Source: Eonycteris spelaea
Lineage: Eukaryota; Chordata; Mammalia; Chiroptera; Pteropodidae
NCBI GenBank assembly: GCA_003508835.1
Contig: PUFA01000203.1
Location: forward strand, 248,001 to 312,000
Reading direction: 5' to 3'
DNA: 64,000 bases
Shown: piece after piece, positions 23,900 through 39,895 of the stretch
Numbering within the stretch: position 1 is the stretch's first letter
Layout: each line of letters starts with the position of its first letter
Made by a program: the position numbers and the translations under genes
Notes under the pieces: model-generated
The model's input: only the letters and a program-made list of their open reading frames with translations
What the model was told of the DNA's origin: nothing
Database searches by the model: none

Positions 23900-24920
23900 T
23901 CTGCCGCAGTCCAGCCCGGTGAGGACCGTACGAAGCTTTGCTGGGCCGCTGGCCCATCTTGGCGGAGACCTCTGCGCTCTGTCCCCTAGGCTGCGGTGTG
24001 ACAAAGTCCCTAAGAACCCCGCAGCCATCAGCGCGGGGCGGCCCCGGCCCGGCGCGCGTCCCCCAGACCCTCTCTGTGGATCTCCGCGGAGGCGAAGTCG
24101 CCGCAGACGAGAAGCCGCGAGGTCGTGAACGATGAAGGACCGGTGCGCGGGACGGCCGTGCGCTGGGAGATGCGGCCGACCCGAGCGGCGTCACGGCAGG
24201 AACTGCCGGACCGAGGGACGGGGCGGCGACAGAGGGCTCGGCCTCCCTTCCTGAGAAGTCACGGCAAGAGGACCGCGCCGGGTCGTGAGCGGTGGCCCCC
24301 GCGGAGCAGCGGGGACAGTCCCGCCGGCTCACACGGCCCCCGCGTCGGGCCCTCAGGACGTGGCTGCTGCAGACCTCTCGCAGGCAGGTGTCAGCCAGCC
24401 ACGGGGCTGTGACACTTCCCCTGACGGGCGCAGCAACCGCCGAGGGCCCTGCTAGTCTCCCGCTGACGCAGGGAAAAGCTGTGCGCGCTCCGCCGGCTCA
24501 GTGTGGACAGGGGCTCCCTCTGGGGAGAGCACCTGAGCAGGCACGACAGGCGGTGTCGTCGGAGTCCCGGATGCTTTTCTTTCGCTCTGGAAGAGCCGCC
24601 AGGGCAAACACGGCGAGCCTTATCACAGCAACAAAAAATAACAAAACAAAAAAAGCAGCTAGTGGCCCGTACGGGGATCGAACCCGCGACCTTGGCGTTA
24701 TTAGCACCACGCTCTAACCAACTGAGCTAACCGGCCGTGCGCGGACGGTACCTCTCGGGCTTTTGTGGAAGGAACGTCCTTTCGACGGTGCTTCTCCTTC
24801 GTTGCCAACAGCGTGGCGCTCCCAGCGCGGCCGAGCGGCCCCGCGCCACCCGGCTTCTCCTTTCCCCAGCATCGCTCCTAGTTTTCCGTGCACTGACGCA
24901 GCGACCAGTGACTAACAATA
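23900..24920. promoter_or_regulatory. CpG island spanning the tRNA-Ile gene
   Basis: About 1 kb of CpG-dense sequence between tRNA-Pro and just past tRNA-Ile. Open frames inside are GC-biased and carry no domain. No mRNA gene can be assigned. Confidence 0.6.
24663..24736 (-). tRNA. tRNA-Ile (AAT)
   Basis: 74 nt. Acceptor GGCCGGT faces ACGGGCC with the single G-G mismatch at 5:68, which I recall in human Ile-AAT genes too; discriminator A. Anticodon loop CTAATAA gives AAT, isoleucine. T arm GGTTCGATCCC is canonical. T-runs downstream on the minus strand serve as terminator. Confidence 0.95.
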
Positions 24921-25257
24921 CACCGGGGACCCATTCTGTGTTCCCAGGCTAAGATCACTTCTGGCCTGAAGGCCAGCCGGACGCTACCGACGCCCGTTAC
25001 TGTAAAGGGTCCTGAGCAACCCTCCAGGATGCTCCTCTTCGGCCTCTTCATGGGGTGCGTTTTTCTGTTTCCGATGTCATTCTTTTCGCTTGGAGATTTA
25101 CCCAAATACCTTAATCATGTTTTCCTCTCCACAACCGAGGGTCTATACGCAGTGGCTAAAAGGAAGGCGTAGGATGTTAATGAAGAGGAGAATACGGCGG
25201 GTGTATGACGCGTGGACATTTTAACACAGAAGTTCTCTGTGTATGTGAAAAAGTACC

Positions 25258-25329
25258 TGGAGATGCCGGGGATCGAACCCGGGGCCTCATACATGCGAAG
25301 CATGCGCTCTACCACTGAGCTACATCCCC
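25258..25329 (-). tRNA. tRNA-Ala (CGC)
   Basis: 72 nt. Acceptor GGGGATG pairs with CATCTCC (one G-U); discriminator A. Anticodon loop TTCGCAT gives CGC, alanine. The T arm has the canonical TTCGATC loop. A five-T terminator follows. Confidence 0.95.
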
Positions 25330-26179
25330 TCACTTATCGCCATCATGTTTGGTATTCTTCCCAACTCTTTTAATCCGACCTTTTCCCCCTCAGGGCAAAT
25401 TATTCTAAGATTTTTGAAATGCTAGAGTTAAATTCTCCTTCAATCATTCAGCAAAACCTTGAAATGATTAATGAGACAACATTCATCGGTATTCCAAGTG
25501 GAGGAAGCCTTGCGGCCATCGGCCCCTTGTCAGCGTTTAACCTAGACGCTGAAGGTTAGAGCTGAGCACCTGAAAATCTGACTGGGAAAAGGAGTAGGAC
25601 TCTCCTTTAGAAGCTTACCTCTTTTTTCTTTCCTCAAAGGACAACTGAGGCCTGGCACAAAATCAAACCGTCCCCTCTGTCCCTCGACCCATATTAAGGG
25701 GTCCAAAATGTCGCGGGGAAGTTATCTCAATTAACCCGCTAAAGCACAGCGTCGGATCCGCTTCTTTTTGTAAGTGATCTGTTGGGACCCTAATGCGGAA
25801 TATTTGAGCTGTTTTTCCGGAAGCTTAAGAAATGAAGGACAGCATTCTTGGCCGTAGTTCTTGACTATTATTAATTCTATATAATCTAGTATGTATCTGT
25901 ATACTCTATATAGATATACAATATCTATACATGTATTACAGCTGGTATCTAATATATACATATATAAAGATAAACTTTGGGGGGACATTATAATTAATGT
26001 AATGGGGTCGATATGGATCTTTTTAAAAATCCTCATTGTGGCTGAGTTTCTATGCTTATTAGGGTGTTGCCAATAATTTTCTGAATGACCAACTCAGAAC
26101 CGAAATTACAGATAAAACTTCTAAAAATCATTCAAGTATAGAGCTAAATTGAACATAACTGGCATGGCAGAAGAGGCAA
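25330..26179. other. tRNA-poor spacer, AT-rich
   Basis: No gene. Bases 25,870-25,980 are rich in TATA-type tetramers and look like a decayed microsatellite. Nothing else recognisable. Confidence 0.5.
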
Positions 26180-26221
26180 CAACGTGGGCCCGGATAGCTC
26201 AGTCGGCAGAGCAGTAGGCTT
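26180..26221 (+). pseudogene. Duplicated 5' half of tRNA-Lys (TTT)
   Basis: A 42-base unit that is immediately repeated at 26,222-26,263. The first 34 bases are identical in both copies and cover 8 nt of leader plus the acceptor, D arm and first base after the D stem; the last 8 bases differ at three positions. The first copy holds an A-box but lacks anticodon and T arm, so it cannot make a tRNA. Confidence 0.85.
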
Positions 26222-26229
26222 CAACGTGG

Positions 26230-26302
26230 GCCCGGATAGCTCAGTCGGCAGAGCATCAGACTTTTAATCTGAGGGTCCAGGGTTCAAGTCCCTGTTCGGG
26301 CG
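26230..26302 (+). tRNA. tRNA-Lys (TTT)
   Basis: 73 nt. Acceptor GCCCGGA pairs with TTCGGGC (one G-U); discriminator G. Anticodon loop CTTTTAA gives TTT, lysine. T arm GGTTCAAGTCC is canonical. A TTTT terminator starts 8 nt past the end. Its 5' half and leader are duplicated just upstream. Confidence 0.96.
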
Positions 26303-26939
26303 CTATGCTTTTGCTTCTTCATTCTCGTAATTTTTATCCCAATGGTTAACAGGAAGGAAGGTATTCTCAAATCACAGGTTGATCTCTCTAAAATATGAGC
26401 GTGAATCGTGGCACGGCATAGATATAACAAACTAGGACCAGTTGGGAAAACGGAAGGGCATTTTAGTATGGTGTCTGTAAGTCACAGCACACAGCATCTA
26501 GAGCACGAGCAAAAGTTTCACCAAGTCACCAGTTATCCAAAGGTCAAACTCGTTCTCGAAAAGCAACAAAAGCGCGAAACTGCTCCTTCTTCCCTACATC
26601 AGCGTGTACCTTTCTGATCACCGCTGGGGATGCCCATGTTAACTGCACAGAGGTGGTGGGGCTGGCAATCAGAACTCGTGGCCTAATGGCAGTGGCTACT
26701 CATGACCTAGTGGCGGTGGCTTCCAAACTTTTTTTGGCTAGAAGCCAAAATTACTATATCAAAAATCATTTTATTTGTTTGGTAACTGTTGCCTAGTATA
26801 ATCGGTTTTCTTTGTTACCTGTTTTTCTTTTCTTTTTTCTTTTCAAAATATAATCTCGAGAAAGGATCCATGGCCTCCATCATAAGGCCAGAGGGTTGGT
26901 TGGCTCTCAGGCACAGAAAAGGTTAAGGAGCCCAGTCCT

Positions 26940-27340
26940 CTGCCGCCCGAACTTCACTAAAAGCAACCTGGAGTCAGAGCGCGGGACCCGAGGACCAGCC
27001 AAGGTCTGCGAGGGGACCGAGGAGCAATCCGTGGAAAGAACTTCACAGGCGCTCGCTCCCCGCCGCCTGGCAACCGGGACGCCTTCGAGGACGGCCGGGC
27101 GGGAGGGGCAACGAGAAAGGAGCCCTCCGGGAAGCCCAGAAGGGACCGGAAGCGCGTCCACGCGGAGCGGCGGGGGGCAGAGCATCGGGGGCTCACCCGG
27201 CGGCGTCCCCCCGCACTTCCGGTAGCGCTTCTTTGCATTGTTTGCTTGACGTGGGAAAAGTGGTTGGAGGGTTTGGGGGCAGGAATGACGTGTTTGCGAG
27301 GGTCGCTGTGACGGCTGTTGAGACCCGAACGAAGAGGGAC
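26940..27340. promoter_or_regulatory. CpG island downstream of tRNA-Lys (TTT)
   Basis: CpG-dense block with no recognisable coding exon. It ends close to 'cacttccggtagcgc' at 27,215, an ETS-type motif (cttccgg), and a second one (cttccggg) lies at 27,387. A promoter of an unannotated RNA is possible. Confidence 0.5.
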
Positions 27341-27728
27341 GAGGGCGGGTACGGGGAAAGAACTGCGCCTCCTTCTTCCTTCCACTTCTTCCGGGACCAA
27401 TGCCTCAGTTTCAACGGTTATAAGTTTGAGTATTGAGAACTGGATCAGTCAGGCTGTTTCATGTCAGACACCCACATTCTCAAAATGTTTGTAAACCAGG
27501 GTGTTAATTTACGAATTTACAGAGAGGCGTGTAAGTACCGAATGGATCAGAAAAGTGGGCGAAGAGGTGTAAAGGCTCACTTACGGTTTCCTGGTTTGCC
27601 TTTCCCCACTTCGGGAATAGTTCAGTCAAAAAAGTAGCACTTCGCTTTCTGTTGCTGGAGATACACTACACTGAATTCTACATGCCCACTTTCCCCCTGG
27701 AATTTATTGTTCTTTCATAAATACCCTT

Positions 27729-27764
27729 CTTCATTGGAAATTACAACTTCATTGGAAATTACAA
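27729..27764 (+). repeat. 18-bp tandem duplication
   Basis: Two perfect copies of an 18-base unit beginning cttcattgg, head to tail. Confidence 0.9.
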
Positions 27765-27809
27765 CCGACTAGCTTATTGAATATTGTTATCACTTGAGTT
27801 TGGTAGTTT

Positions 27810-28340
27810 CCTACTGGCATCTTGGCACATTTTTTACTCCGAAACGCGAATGTCATCAAAACTCTAATGGCATCCCATCACCTTCAGAGATGTAATTTTT
27901 ATTACAGCCTAGGGAGCTGTTCACTTTTGGCCCCTGGCCATCTCTGCAATCATATCAGCTATCGCTCTTCCCCTTACTCTGATTCAGTCATTCCGCCTTC
28001 TAGTTCTTCCTCAGCATGCCAAACACATTTCTGCTTATCTGTGCATTTGGCATGCCCTCTGCTGGAGGCTTTCCCCTCATAGTCACCTCTCTTGTTCATC
28101 TACTTCATTAAGTGTTCTGCTAAAATGTCGACTCATTAGAAAGGGTTTCCCTAACCACCCAATTTAAATAGTACCCACTTAGACTTGTTTACATAAGGCC
28201 CCTTGTCACATAAATTTGTGCATTTTCTACTTCAACACCCCCCCCCACCACCCAAATATAAACTTGGTGAAAGCCGAGACTTCGTTTTTTTCGCTGCTGT
28301 ACACCCTCCCCACTAACTGGGCTGCTGGACAATGCCTAGC
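27810..28340 (+). repeat. L2 LINE 3' region
   Basis: Long series of L2-like blocks: 'cagcatgccaaacacatttc', 'gctggaggctttcccctcat', 'ttaagtgttctgctaaaatg', 'gggtttccctaaccaccc' and 'ggtgaaagccgagacttcg'. These follow the L2 3' order. Heavily diverged. Confidence 0.65.
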
Positions 28341-28379
28341 ATTAGAAAAAAAGAAAAAAAGAATAAGAACTGTGAAGAA

Positions 28380-29153
28380 ATAACATTATATATGCGGAAT
28401 CTATGGTTGTCTATATAGAAAACCCAAAAGAATATACCAATATAAGAATGAGATAAGTTTAGCAAGGTTGCTGGATATAAAAATCAACTTTAGCTAAAAA
28501 AAGAAAATATTGTAAATAAAAATATGCCATATCTAATAGCATCAAAAAGTACAAAGCCCCTAGGAAATATTAACAAAAGGAGACGTTTATGGAGAAAATT
28601 ATAAAATTTTATTAAAATTTAAAAATCCTAAATAAATGGAGCTATACCGTTCACAGATCGAAAGACTCAACATTGTACTTTACAAATTAAAAATCCAATA
28701 AAAAGTCCAACACATTTTGTTTTGTTTGATTTAGAATTTGTCAGTCTAATTTTAGAAGTTGCATGGTGGCACAAATGGATAAGAATAGCCAAGACACTCC
28801 CAAGGAAAAAAAAACTGGGTGAAGGTGTTGGAGGTGGCAGTTGGACTTGTCCAGAGATAGCAAGACCATTTTCTAAAGTTGTAGTGCTCAGGATTATATA
28901 GCACTGCCACAAGGCTAGACAAATTGACCAGTGAGTCAGAATAGAAACCACCAACAGACCCCCACACAGTCACAGAAACTTGATCTGTGAGGAAAGGATG
29001 AACTTTTCAGAAAAGGGTGCTGGAACACCACTTATTCATATGGAAAAAAATATTACATTGAACTTCTATCTCACACTATTCACAAAAATCAGTTCAGGGA
29101 AGACTAAAGATAAATGTGAAAGCAAAACTGTATAACTTATACAAGGCAGTAAA
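28380..29153 (+). repeat. L1 ORF2 fragment, left of the HMGN4 insertion
   Basis: The sense L1 signature is clearest near 29,010-29,130: 'gggtgctggaacaccactta', 'ttcatatggaaaaaaa', 'cacaaaaatcagttcaggga'. It stops abruptly at about 29,153 and the next L1 block resumes at about 30,270, bracketing the HMGN4 retrocopy. Confidence 0.65.
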
Positions 29154-30264
<1,111 letters not shown>

Positions 30265-30270
<6 letters not shown>

Positions 30271-30690
30271 AAACAGGACACAAAGAGTGTAAACTACAAA
30301 GGGAACGGGTGACAAATTTAACTACGTTAAAACTAAAAGTTGACTATATTTAAATTAATAATTTGCATATATCAAAAAGTTAGCATAAAATGTAAAAAGA
30401 TAAGTTACGAGCTGGGCAAAGATAGTCATACCACAGATAACTGACAAAGGATCAGGATCCAGAATATATTAAGAATTTCTACAGATCCATGAGAAAAGGA
30501 CAAAATGAAAACTTAAAAACAATGGGCAAAAGCATTAACAAGCACGTTTTAGAAGAAGCATGAGTGATGGTGAATAAGCACATAAAAATATACTCAACCT
30601 TGTTAGTAATGTGGGCAATGCACACTAAAATCACAGAATATACATTCCCACCCACCAAATGGGTGAAAACTCAAACTAGAAGGAAAAAAA
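30265..30690 (+). repeat. L1 ORF2 fragment, right of the HMGN4 insertion
   Basis: Resumes in the same orientation with 'gacaaatttaactacgttaa', 'aaaggatcaggatccagaat', 'aatgggcaaaagcattaac' and 'atgggtgaaaact', the standard order of the L1 ORF2 3' part. Confidence 0.7.
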
Positions 30691-31879
30691 AATGATTATC
30701 TTGTTTCTAAATTGATCCAGAATGTTGGGTTTGTTTGGTTGGTTGGTCTCGTTTTGTGTTTGTTTTGTTTTTTTCCTGACCTCATCATCTAGATTTGTGG
30801 GCAAACAGTCTTTTTTGAGAAAACTTAGATTTGATTTTTATGCTCCTTGGTTAACAAAAGCAACCACCTGTAAGTAGTGCTAAGATCTCAAATTATTTTC
30901 TCCCCATGTTTTCAATTTGATGAGAATTTCTGGTAAGTTTACATTTCCCTTCCTTCTTGTGGCTTGGAGGGAGAGATGAGGTCAGTATAAAGAACAGGGA
31001 GAACCCGCAGGGGGAGTGTGCCTGGCTTCAGTCATTGTTTCCTCTGTACCTTGTGAGGGACGCTGGGGACAGGGGTTAAGATTGAGGAGAAACAGTTCTT
31101 TGTCACATTTAACACCCTTCACTAAAAAGTGAGTGTGAAATTTGCTGGGCCTTGCTGTTCTCCCTCCTTGCCTCTAAGTGTTCTGAATTACTGAGGGGCC
31201 AAAAGTCCCCATTGCCCCCAAACACACTGCAGTGCTACTTATCCAGTAGACCCTGCCCGCTCTCTCCCTACCCATCCTTCCCGAGACTTCATGTGAATTT
31301 ATCCCTAATTTTAGTCCCCTTTTGCTCGCTCGCAAATACACCACTAAAGAAATGTTTGAAGAATTCTTCAAGAACAAAAGTATTTTTTTAATCCATATTA
31401 GGACACAATAAAAGGGGGAATTTTTGAAGAAAAGAATTAGAAGGATGCCAGCAATAACAGGGTCCAGCTTTGGGTATGATCAGGCTGCGTCTGGAAAGGG
31501 ACAGGGAGGACAGCTATTCTCACGCATCCTGAGAGTTTACGACGTGCGAATCATTTGGTCGAGTACTAGGGTGACTTGTTTTACACCTGTTGCCCTAGTG
31601 GGATTATTAATAATGCTCCCTTTCACTCCCGAAGCGTGCCAGCTTAGACAAGGAATGATAAGGTCACTCTAAATACTCCACATATATTCTGAGGCCTTTG
31701 CATTACCATAAAATGAGAGAGGAAACCTAAGGGTGAATTTTTGTGCTAGGATGCACTTCCCTAAAGAATTGGCACGCCATGCCACTGCCCTCCCTCCAGC
31801 TCCAAAATGTGCTTCCCAGCCCATGTCCAGGTGTGCAAGTGCTCACGGGGTTCCCGGACTTAGATCCCCTCAGTCCATC

Positions 31880-32090
31880 CCAACAGGGAGTCGTGGTCAT
31901 CATGTGTTAAAGGCAAAAACATGGCAGGCGACAATAAAAATAAGTTCAGGGACAACAGGCCTCTGGCTGGATACTGTTTCTGAGTACGTGGGAGAAAGTA
32001 TATGGAAACTCTCTGTACTTCTTGCTTCAGCTTTCTGTAAACCTAAAACTGCTCAAAAGAATAAAGTTTACTAACGTAAAAAAAAAAATC
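31880..32090 (+). repeat. L1 3' end
   Basis: 'ctttctgtaaacctaaaact' and 'gctcaaaagaataaagttta' followed by an A run are the classic last bases of an L1 3' untranslated region with its poly(A) tail. Confidence 0.65.
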
Positions 32091-32794
32091 TTAAGCATTA
32101 AGAAAAGAAATCATTTGTTAAGTAATAAAACAGACATCACAGAATTACAAATATCCCATCATGCATGTGAAAAATTATTAACTGGCAGGTAAGTCTTTTA
32201 AGTAATTTTAAAACTTTGGGAAATACAGAGATGGAACTTATGACAGTATCAACAAGGAAAGAAATGATCAAGACAGATAGTGAGGTTATTTTCCAAAAAC
32301 ATGGCAACAATTTTAAAGTTTTAGGAAGGTAACAATTCCCCTTTGTTTAAATAATGCTTCCAAGGACAACATTTTAGTAACAGAGAACAGAACAAGTTAG
32401 TGAAACTTTCGAATCACTTATCTTCATATTATAATGAACTGGACTGAAATTCTTGTGACATTTCTCAACTTAAGTCTCAACTTAAGAAGATTATTTGTTT
32501 TATAATGTGGAACATCTATACCATCTTTTTCTTAAAATTTTTTGTTATCTATAAAGACTTGTGGTTTTTTATTAGAAAAAGACCCGTGAAGTTTAAATAA
32601 CTGGCAGAAATACTTAAAAAAAAAAAGACTAATAGTGAAATTAAAGCAAATAATGCATCTTTACAGTAGATATATGCAAATGATAAGTAAGATGAGATGC
32701 AGGTGTCCTAAAATTTTCTGTGAAGTTGATGTCTGGGAATTCTCCCAAATGGTGTCCATAACATATATAAAACATCAAACCCTGTCCCCAGAAA

Positions 32795-33190
32795 TTGGCT
32801 TAATTTGTGTCCCCACGCAAAATGCATAAGTTGGCATCCTAACCTCTGGTACCTCAGAATGTGATGTATTTGGAATAGAGCTTTTAAAGGGGTGATTAAG
32901 GTAAAATGAGGTCATACGGATGGGTTCTAATCAATATGACTGGTGTCCTTATAAGAAGCAGAGATTAGGACACAGACACAGACACACACAAAGGGACGAC
33001 CATATGCGGACACAGCAAGAAGGTGGTCGGTCATCTGCAAGCCCAGGAGAGAGGTGTCAGAAGAAACCTACCCTGCTGACGCTTTGATCTAGGGACTTCC
33101 AACTTCCACAACTGAAAGGGAAATAAATTCCTGTTGTTTAAGACACGAGGTCTTTGGTGTTATGCCTTGGCGGCCCCAGCTGACTCATAT
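32795..33190 (+). repeat. MaLR/MLT-type LTR remnant
   Basis: Blocks in the order typical of mammalian MaLR LTRs: 'ttaaaggggtgattaagg', 'aaaatgaggtcatacgg', 'gtccttataagaagc', 'gcggacacagcaagaagg', 'ctgaaagggaaataaattcc' and 'tgttgtttaagacac'. The AATAAA within is the old LTR poly(A) signal. Confidence 0.6.
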
Positions 33191-33739
33191 AGGGAGGAAG
33201 AGTGTCAAGGTCTTAGTGCTCTAAAAACCATCTTGGATTCAATTCATTTTGAGGTTTCACCCAGCTCTCCGAATGTTTTCCATGTGTTTTTCTCTTTCAT
33301 CATGAGTCTGTCTCCAGTGTCCAGGGACCAAATTTCACCTCATCAAGTGCCACTCCAAACCCAACACACATGCCAGGGGCATGTTAACAGCATCCTTTTG
33401 TTTCCTTGACTGTTGCTGAACTGGGTTCTGGAAGACAGCGCTAACTTGGGTTCCATGTCTCTCCCACCCAAGCCAGAAGGCCACTCTCTCCGCCTCTTCC
33501 GGACGGTGAGATAAGGCCTTGGGGCTCGAGGGGAGGCCTGGAAGAAGGTTACCCGCAGCTAGCTTAGGAAAGAGCACAAGTATATTAAAAAGTGAAATAA
33601 AAGAGAGGCGGAGTGGTACAGGGGCCAGAGGACACATGATGGCAGTCCCTCCCCCTCTTTCCAAGGGAAACGGCAGACAAGCCGGCAGCCTGAGTTTCTG
33701 TTTGGGGTTGATGAGGGTGTGCAGGCAACAGTGACTCCT

Positions 33740-35340
33740 CTTGGAGCTAATCTGCCGTCTTGCCCCCGGTGCGACCCGGGGCCCACGGCTCCTATCGGGG
33801 GTCCTGGAATGCACCTGGGGGCTCTGTGCCAGTCTCCCAGTCCCTACTGGTTCTTCCCTGGAGCGGGCGTCCTTGACGTCCCTGTCTCCTGGAAGCCGCG
33901 ACGCAGACCCGCGCCCGCCGCCCGGGTCCCTCTCCGGGCTCGCAGACCCACCGCCTCGGCTTCCGAGCCGCGCGATCCGGGGGCGGGAGGCGGGGACCGG
34001 ACGCGGCGTTTCTGTGCGGTCCCCACGCAGCTCACACGCCGACCGAGTGGCCGTGACTCCCGCTTCGGCGCTGTCCGCGGGGACGCGGAGGGCGAGCGGG
34101 GAGCGGCGCGGGGCAGCGCGTCTCGGCGGCGCGGCTGCTGCTGCGTGTTGACGGAAGGAGAGAGCGACAGGCCCCCGAGGCCCGTGTCACCGCGCGCGCC
34201 CGTGCCTCTGAGTAGCGCGGCGCGGGTTTCAGTGACACTCTCCGGGCAGAGCGCCACCGAGCGCACGGCCCCGCTCGCCATCTTGCTAACCCGCGACCCC
34301 GCAGGTGCTGAGCGGCGTGACGCGGCCGCGGCGCCGGGCTGCGGAGGGGACGGCCCGGAGCAGCCCGTGCGGAGAAAAAACCCCAAACAGACAAACAACA
34401 AACAAACACACAACCTGCTTTAGGTCGGGAGGGCGCTTTCGTTTGCTACGGCCACGAACGCGTCGCAGTCACTTTGGGCGTGTGGCGGAGCGCGAGCGAC
34501 GGGCCCTGGCCGGCTCGGCTACCGCCCGTGCAAACGGCGGCGGACGCGGCAGCCACCGGATGCGCGACCGCAGCGCGTCCCGCGGGGCCGCCGCGCACGC
34601 GAGGCCATCGGGCGCCGAGGTCGCGCTTCTTCCGCGACACGCGTCCGGACCCCGTTGACGCGGCCTCGGGCCGGGTGGCCGACGGGGCCGGGCCTCGTCC
34701 GTTTCCTGCCCCCGGGGCCTTCGTGACGCGGAGGGCGGGCGGGCGGCCGCAGCGGGGGAACGGGCCCCGGGCAGAGCGACCCAGAGCCGACACCCCGAAA
34801 CTCAGGAACGGAGGGACCGCCCGCCGCGGGGCCGCGTCACCGCCAAGGGCACCCGGCCGGAGGGGCCTGGGGCTCCGCACTCACCGGTCTCAGGCTGTCC
34901 GCTGGGCGCGGCGGGCCGGCGGGCCCGAGACGCTGAGTCGCCGCGCGGGCCACAGGGACCGCGGACAGGAAGGCGGGGGCCGAGGATGCGCTTCCGGGGC
35001 TCGTGCCGCGGGCCCGCCGCAGCGCCCGGGTCCGGGCGAGCGAGACAGGGGGACGAGGGGAACGTTTCACGAGCGCGTGAAATTGATGAAAAGTAAGAAA
35101 ATTACCTTCTCAGGAAGTCTCTCCATTCCAGGAGTGGAAAAAAAAAAAAAAAAAGAAACTTGTTTCCGCCCGGTTTCGAACCGGGGACCTTTCGCGTGTG
35201 AGGCGAACGTGATAACCACTACACTACGGAAACACTCAGCAAAGGACCTGCGCCGCAGAAGCTTCTACTGGAGGAGCAGCCCCGCCCCACCCCCCGGTCG
35301 CGCATGCGCCGCGCCGGCTCCCGGCCCTGCGGCGCCCCCC
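33740..35340. promoter_or_regulatory. Large CpG island, candidate bidirectional promoter (HMGN4 and an HCG11-like lncRNA)
   Basis: The largest and densest CpG block in the window, 1.6 kb. In human, HMGN4 has an untranslated first exon several kb upstream and the non-coding HCG11 starts near it in the other direction. The position here, 3.6-5 kb upstream of the HMGN4 frame on the minus strand, fits. Long open frames inside are GC artefacts. The tRNA-Val gene sits at its right edge. Confidence 0.55.
35161..35233 (-). tRNA. tRNA-Val (CAC)
   Basis: 73 nt. Acceptor GTTTCCG pairs perfectly with CGGAAAC; discriminator A. The anticodon CAC reads valine GUG codons. T arm GGTTCGAAACC is canonical. A very long T run (18 T on the minus strand) terminates transcription 7 nt downstream. 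Confidence 0.96.
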
Positions 35341-35652
35341 GCAGGCAGGTCATTAACTGTTCATGCCGGAAATTAGTGCACCAAGAAAACAAAAGAGAGG
35401 CTCTAAAGTTCCAAATGACCCATCATCTTCAATCCTCAGTCTTAGTGTCACATTTTGATTGCTTCCCCTTTGGCTGAGGTTACTTAACAAGCTCCCTCTG
35501 GCTGACTGGCTGGCTGCGCGGGCGCGCGGCCGGCACGACGCTCGCGCTTCTTCGGTCTCTGGACCGCGCCGCTGCCGGGGCCGCGTGACCCTTCCGCCCA
35601 CTGCCTCCTCTGGGGTCAGCGGAGAGAGGGGGCAAAATGTCACTGCGCCCGC

Positions 35653-35725
35653 CGAGCCAGCCAGGAGTCGAACCTGGAATCTTCTGATCCGTAGTCAGAC
35701 GCGTTATCCATTGCGCCACTGGCCC
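35653..35725 (-). tRNA. tRNA-Arg (ACG)
   Basis: 73 nt. Acceptor GGGCCAG pairs with CTGGCTC (one G-U); discriminator G. Anticodon loop CTACGGA gives ACG, arginine. T arm GGTTCGACTCC is canonical. A TTTT terminator lies about 17 nt downstream. Confidence 0.95.
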
Positions 35726-35904
35726 ACGCGTGAAACTTTGGGTGGCGGAAATTTCTTCATCAGAAACCAGGCGGCGGCGCCTGTTTCGGCTCCAGTTCTC
35801 GCGGGATCAGCAATGAGGCTGAGAGCCTGGTCCTTTCAGCGGCCCAGGTCCGTGGCGCCTCGAGGGCGGGCGCTGCTTGAAGAAACCAACGTCAGGCACT
35901 CCGC

Positions 35905-36441
35905 ACGGAAAACGGGTTATGTAGTAATTCAGCGACAACAGTGACCTCACGGGGTAACCTGACCCAACTTTTGAGGATGGCTCCTGCTCTGTTTGATTCT
36001 CAAGACTTTGCTGTTGCGAACAAAAGAGAGGCTGTGTAATGAATCTGTGACCTGACCCAGCCCCCTCACTGGGCAGGTCACGGTGGACAGTCAGGCCCAG
36101 GCCTACAGTGTCTTCAGTAAAAGGCTCGCTTGGCCTTAAGCCAGCCCCGCCCATTGTCCGCATGCATCTGGGTCACACGCCCTTGAAATGGCAAGCGCAA
36201 TCCTTGTCAGACCCCCCCCCCCCCAGAGGACAACCACCCTCCCAGGAGCCCGGGGTCTCCTGAGCTGTCTGCACCTTGCTTGCTGCACCTTCATGTGATC
36301 TCCTGACCTTCCCTGCCTCATTCCAGACGCGGAAGGGGAACTGTAGAATTGCCATTCTCCGCAGCATTTGAGATCTTGCTTTCTATGCAGGTCGTGAGTT
36401 CGGCTCAAATGAACGCTTACGAAAATTCTCTATAGGTTTGG
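35905..36441 (+). mobile_element. LTR-like interspersed repeat, copy A
   Basis: From the 'gtaattcagcgacaacagtg' block to 'ctctataggtttgg'. Shares about 98% identity over roughly 245 bases (from 35,969) with copy B at 53.7 kb, and a more diverged inverted copy C is at 41.1 kb. It contains a 13- to 14-base C homopolymer. No coding sequence. It resembles a solo LTR of a young retroviral family, but I cannot name it. Confidence 0.7.
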
Positions 36442-39359
<2,918 letters not shown>

Positions 39360-39769
39360 TAATACCTTTTCAGCAAGTACAGAAGGAACCAGGGAAAGCA
39401 GGAGGCAGTCACCAACTTTAAACCACAAGCAACGCCATGATCTCTGGTCGTTCAGTTATCTTTCATGGAGCGATCCAAACAGACGGTCCTCATAATATGC
39501 AGGCAATAGTTTCAGAAGGAATGACAGATAAGTGTGTTGCCGAGAAAGCTGCAGCATCTCAGTTCAAAGCAGCCCCTGAAGTCCGACCGTACAGCACAAA
39601 CTGTAAGTAACTACTCAGAAAGGCGGTCTCCTGCTCAGAGTTTTTTGGGAAGGAACATCAAAGAGAAAACGTATTTGTCCTCGTCCTGTTCCTGCTGGAA
39701 CTCCAGAGTCCAGCACAGGCCCTTGCAAACAGCAGGTGTTCAATTATAACAAAAATATGACTCATTTCT

Positions 39770-39895
39770 TATTTGTCAGGGTTTATTGTTTGTCAGGCAC
39801 TTTATATGTAGCGAGTCATGCAATCCTCATGGCATGCCTATGAGGTGAGGTCCAATTACTTTCTCCATTTAAAGAGGCACTTAGGCTACGCGGAC
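39770..39895 (+). repeat. MIR SINE fragment
   Basis: 'gtcaggcactttatatg', 'gcaatcctcatggcatgcct' and 'atgaggtgaggtcc' follow the MIR central region. The right side is cut off. Confidence 0.6.

Noticed and set aside
33719..35376. Several long open frames (up to 300 codons) on both strands
   Set aside because: They lie in a CpG island, where stop codons are rare by composition; no domain, no splice pattern, and tRNA-Val lies within one of them.
36140..36410. A tRNA-like 'gagttcggctcaaat' box suspected as a tRNA remnant
   Set aside because: No acceptor or anticodon stem can be built; the same text recurs in the LTR-like repeat copies B and C, so it is repeat sequence.
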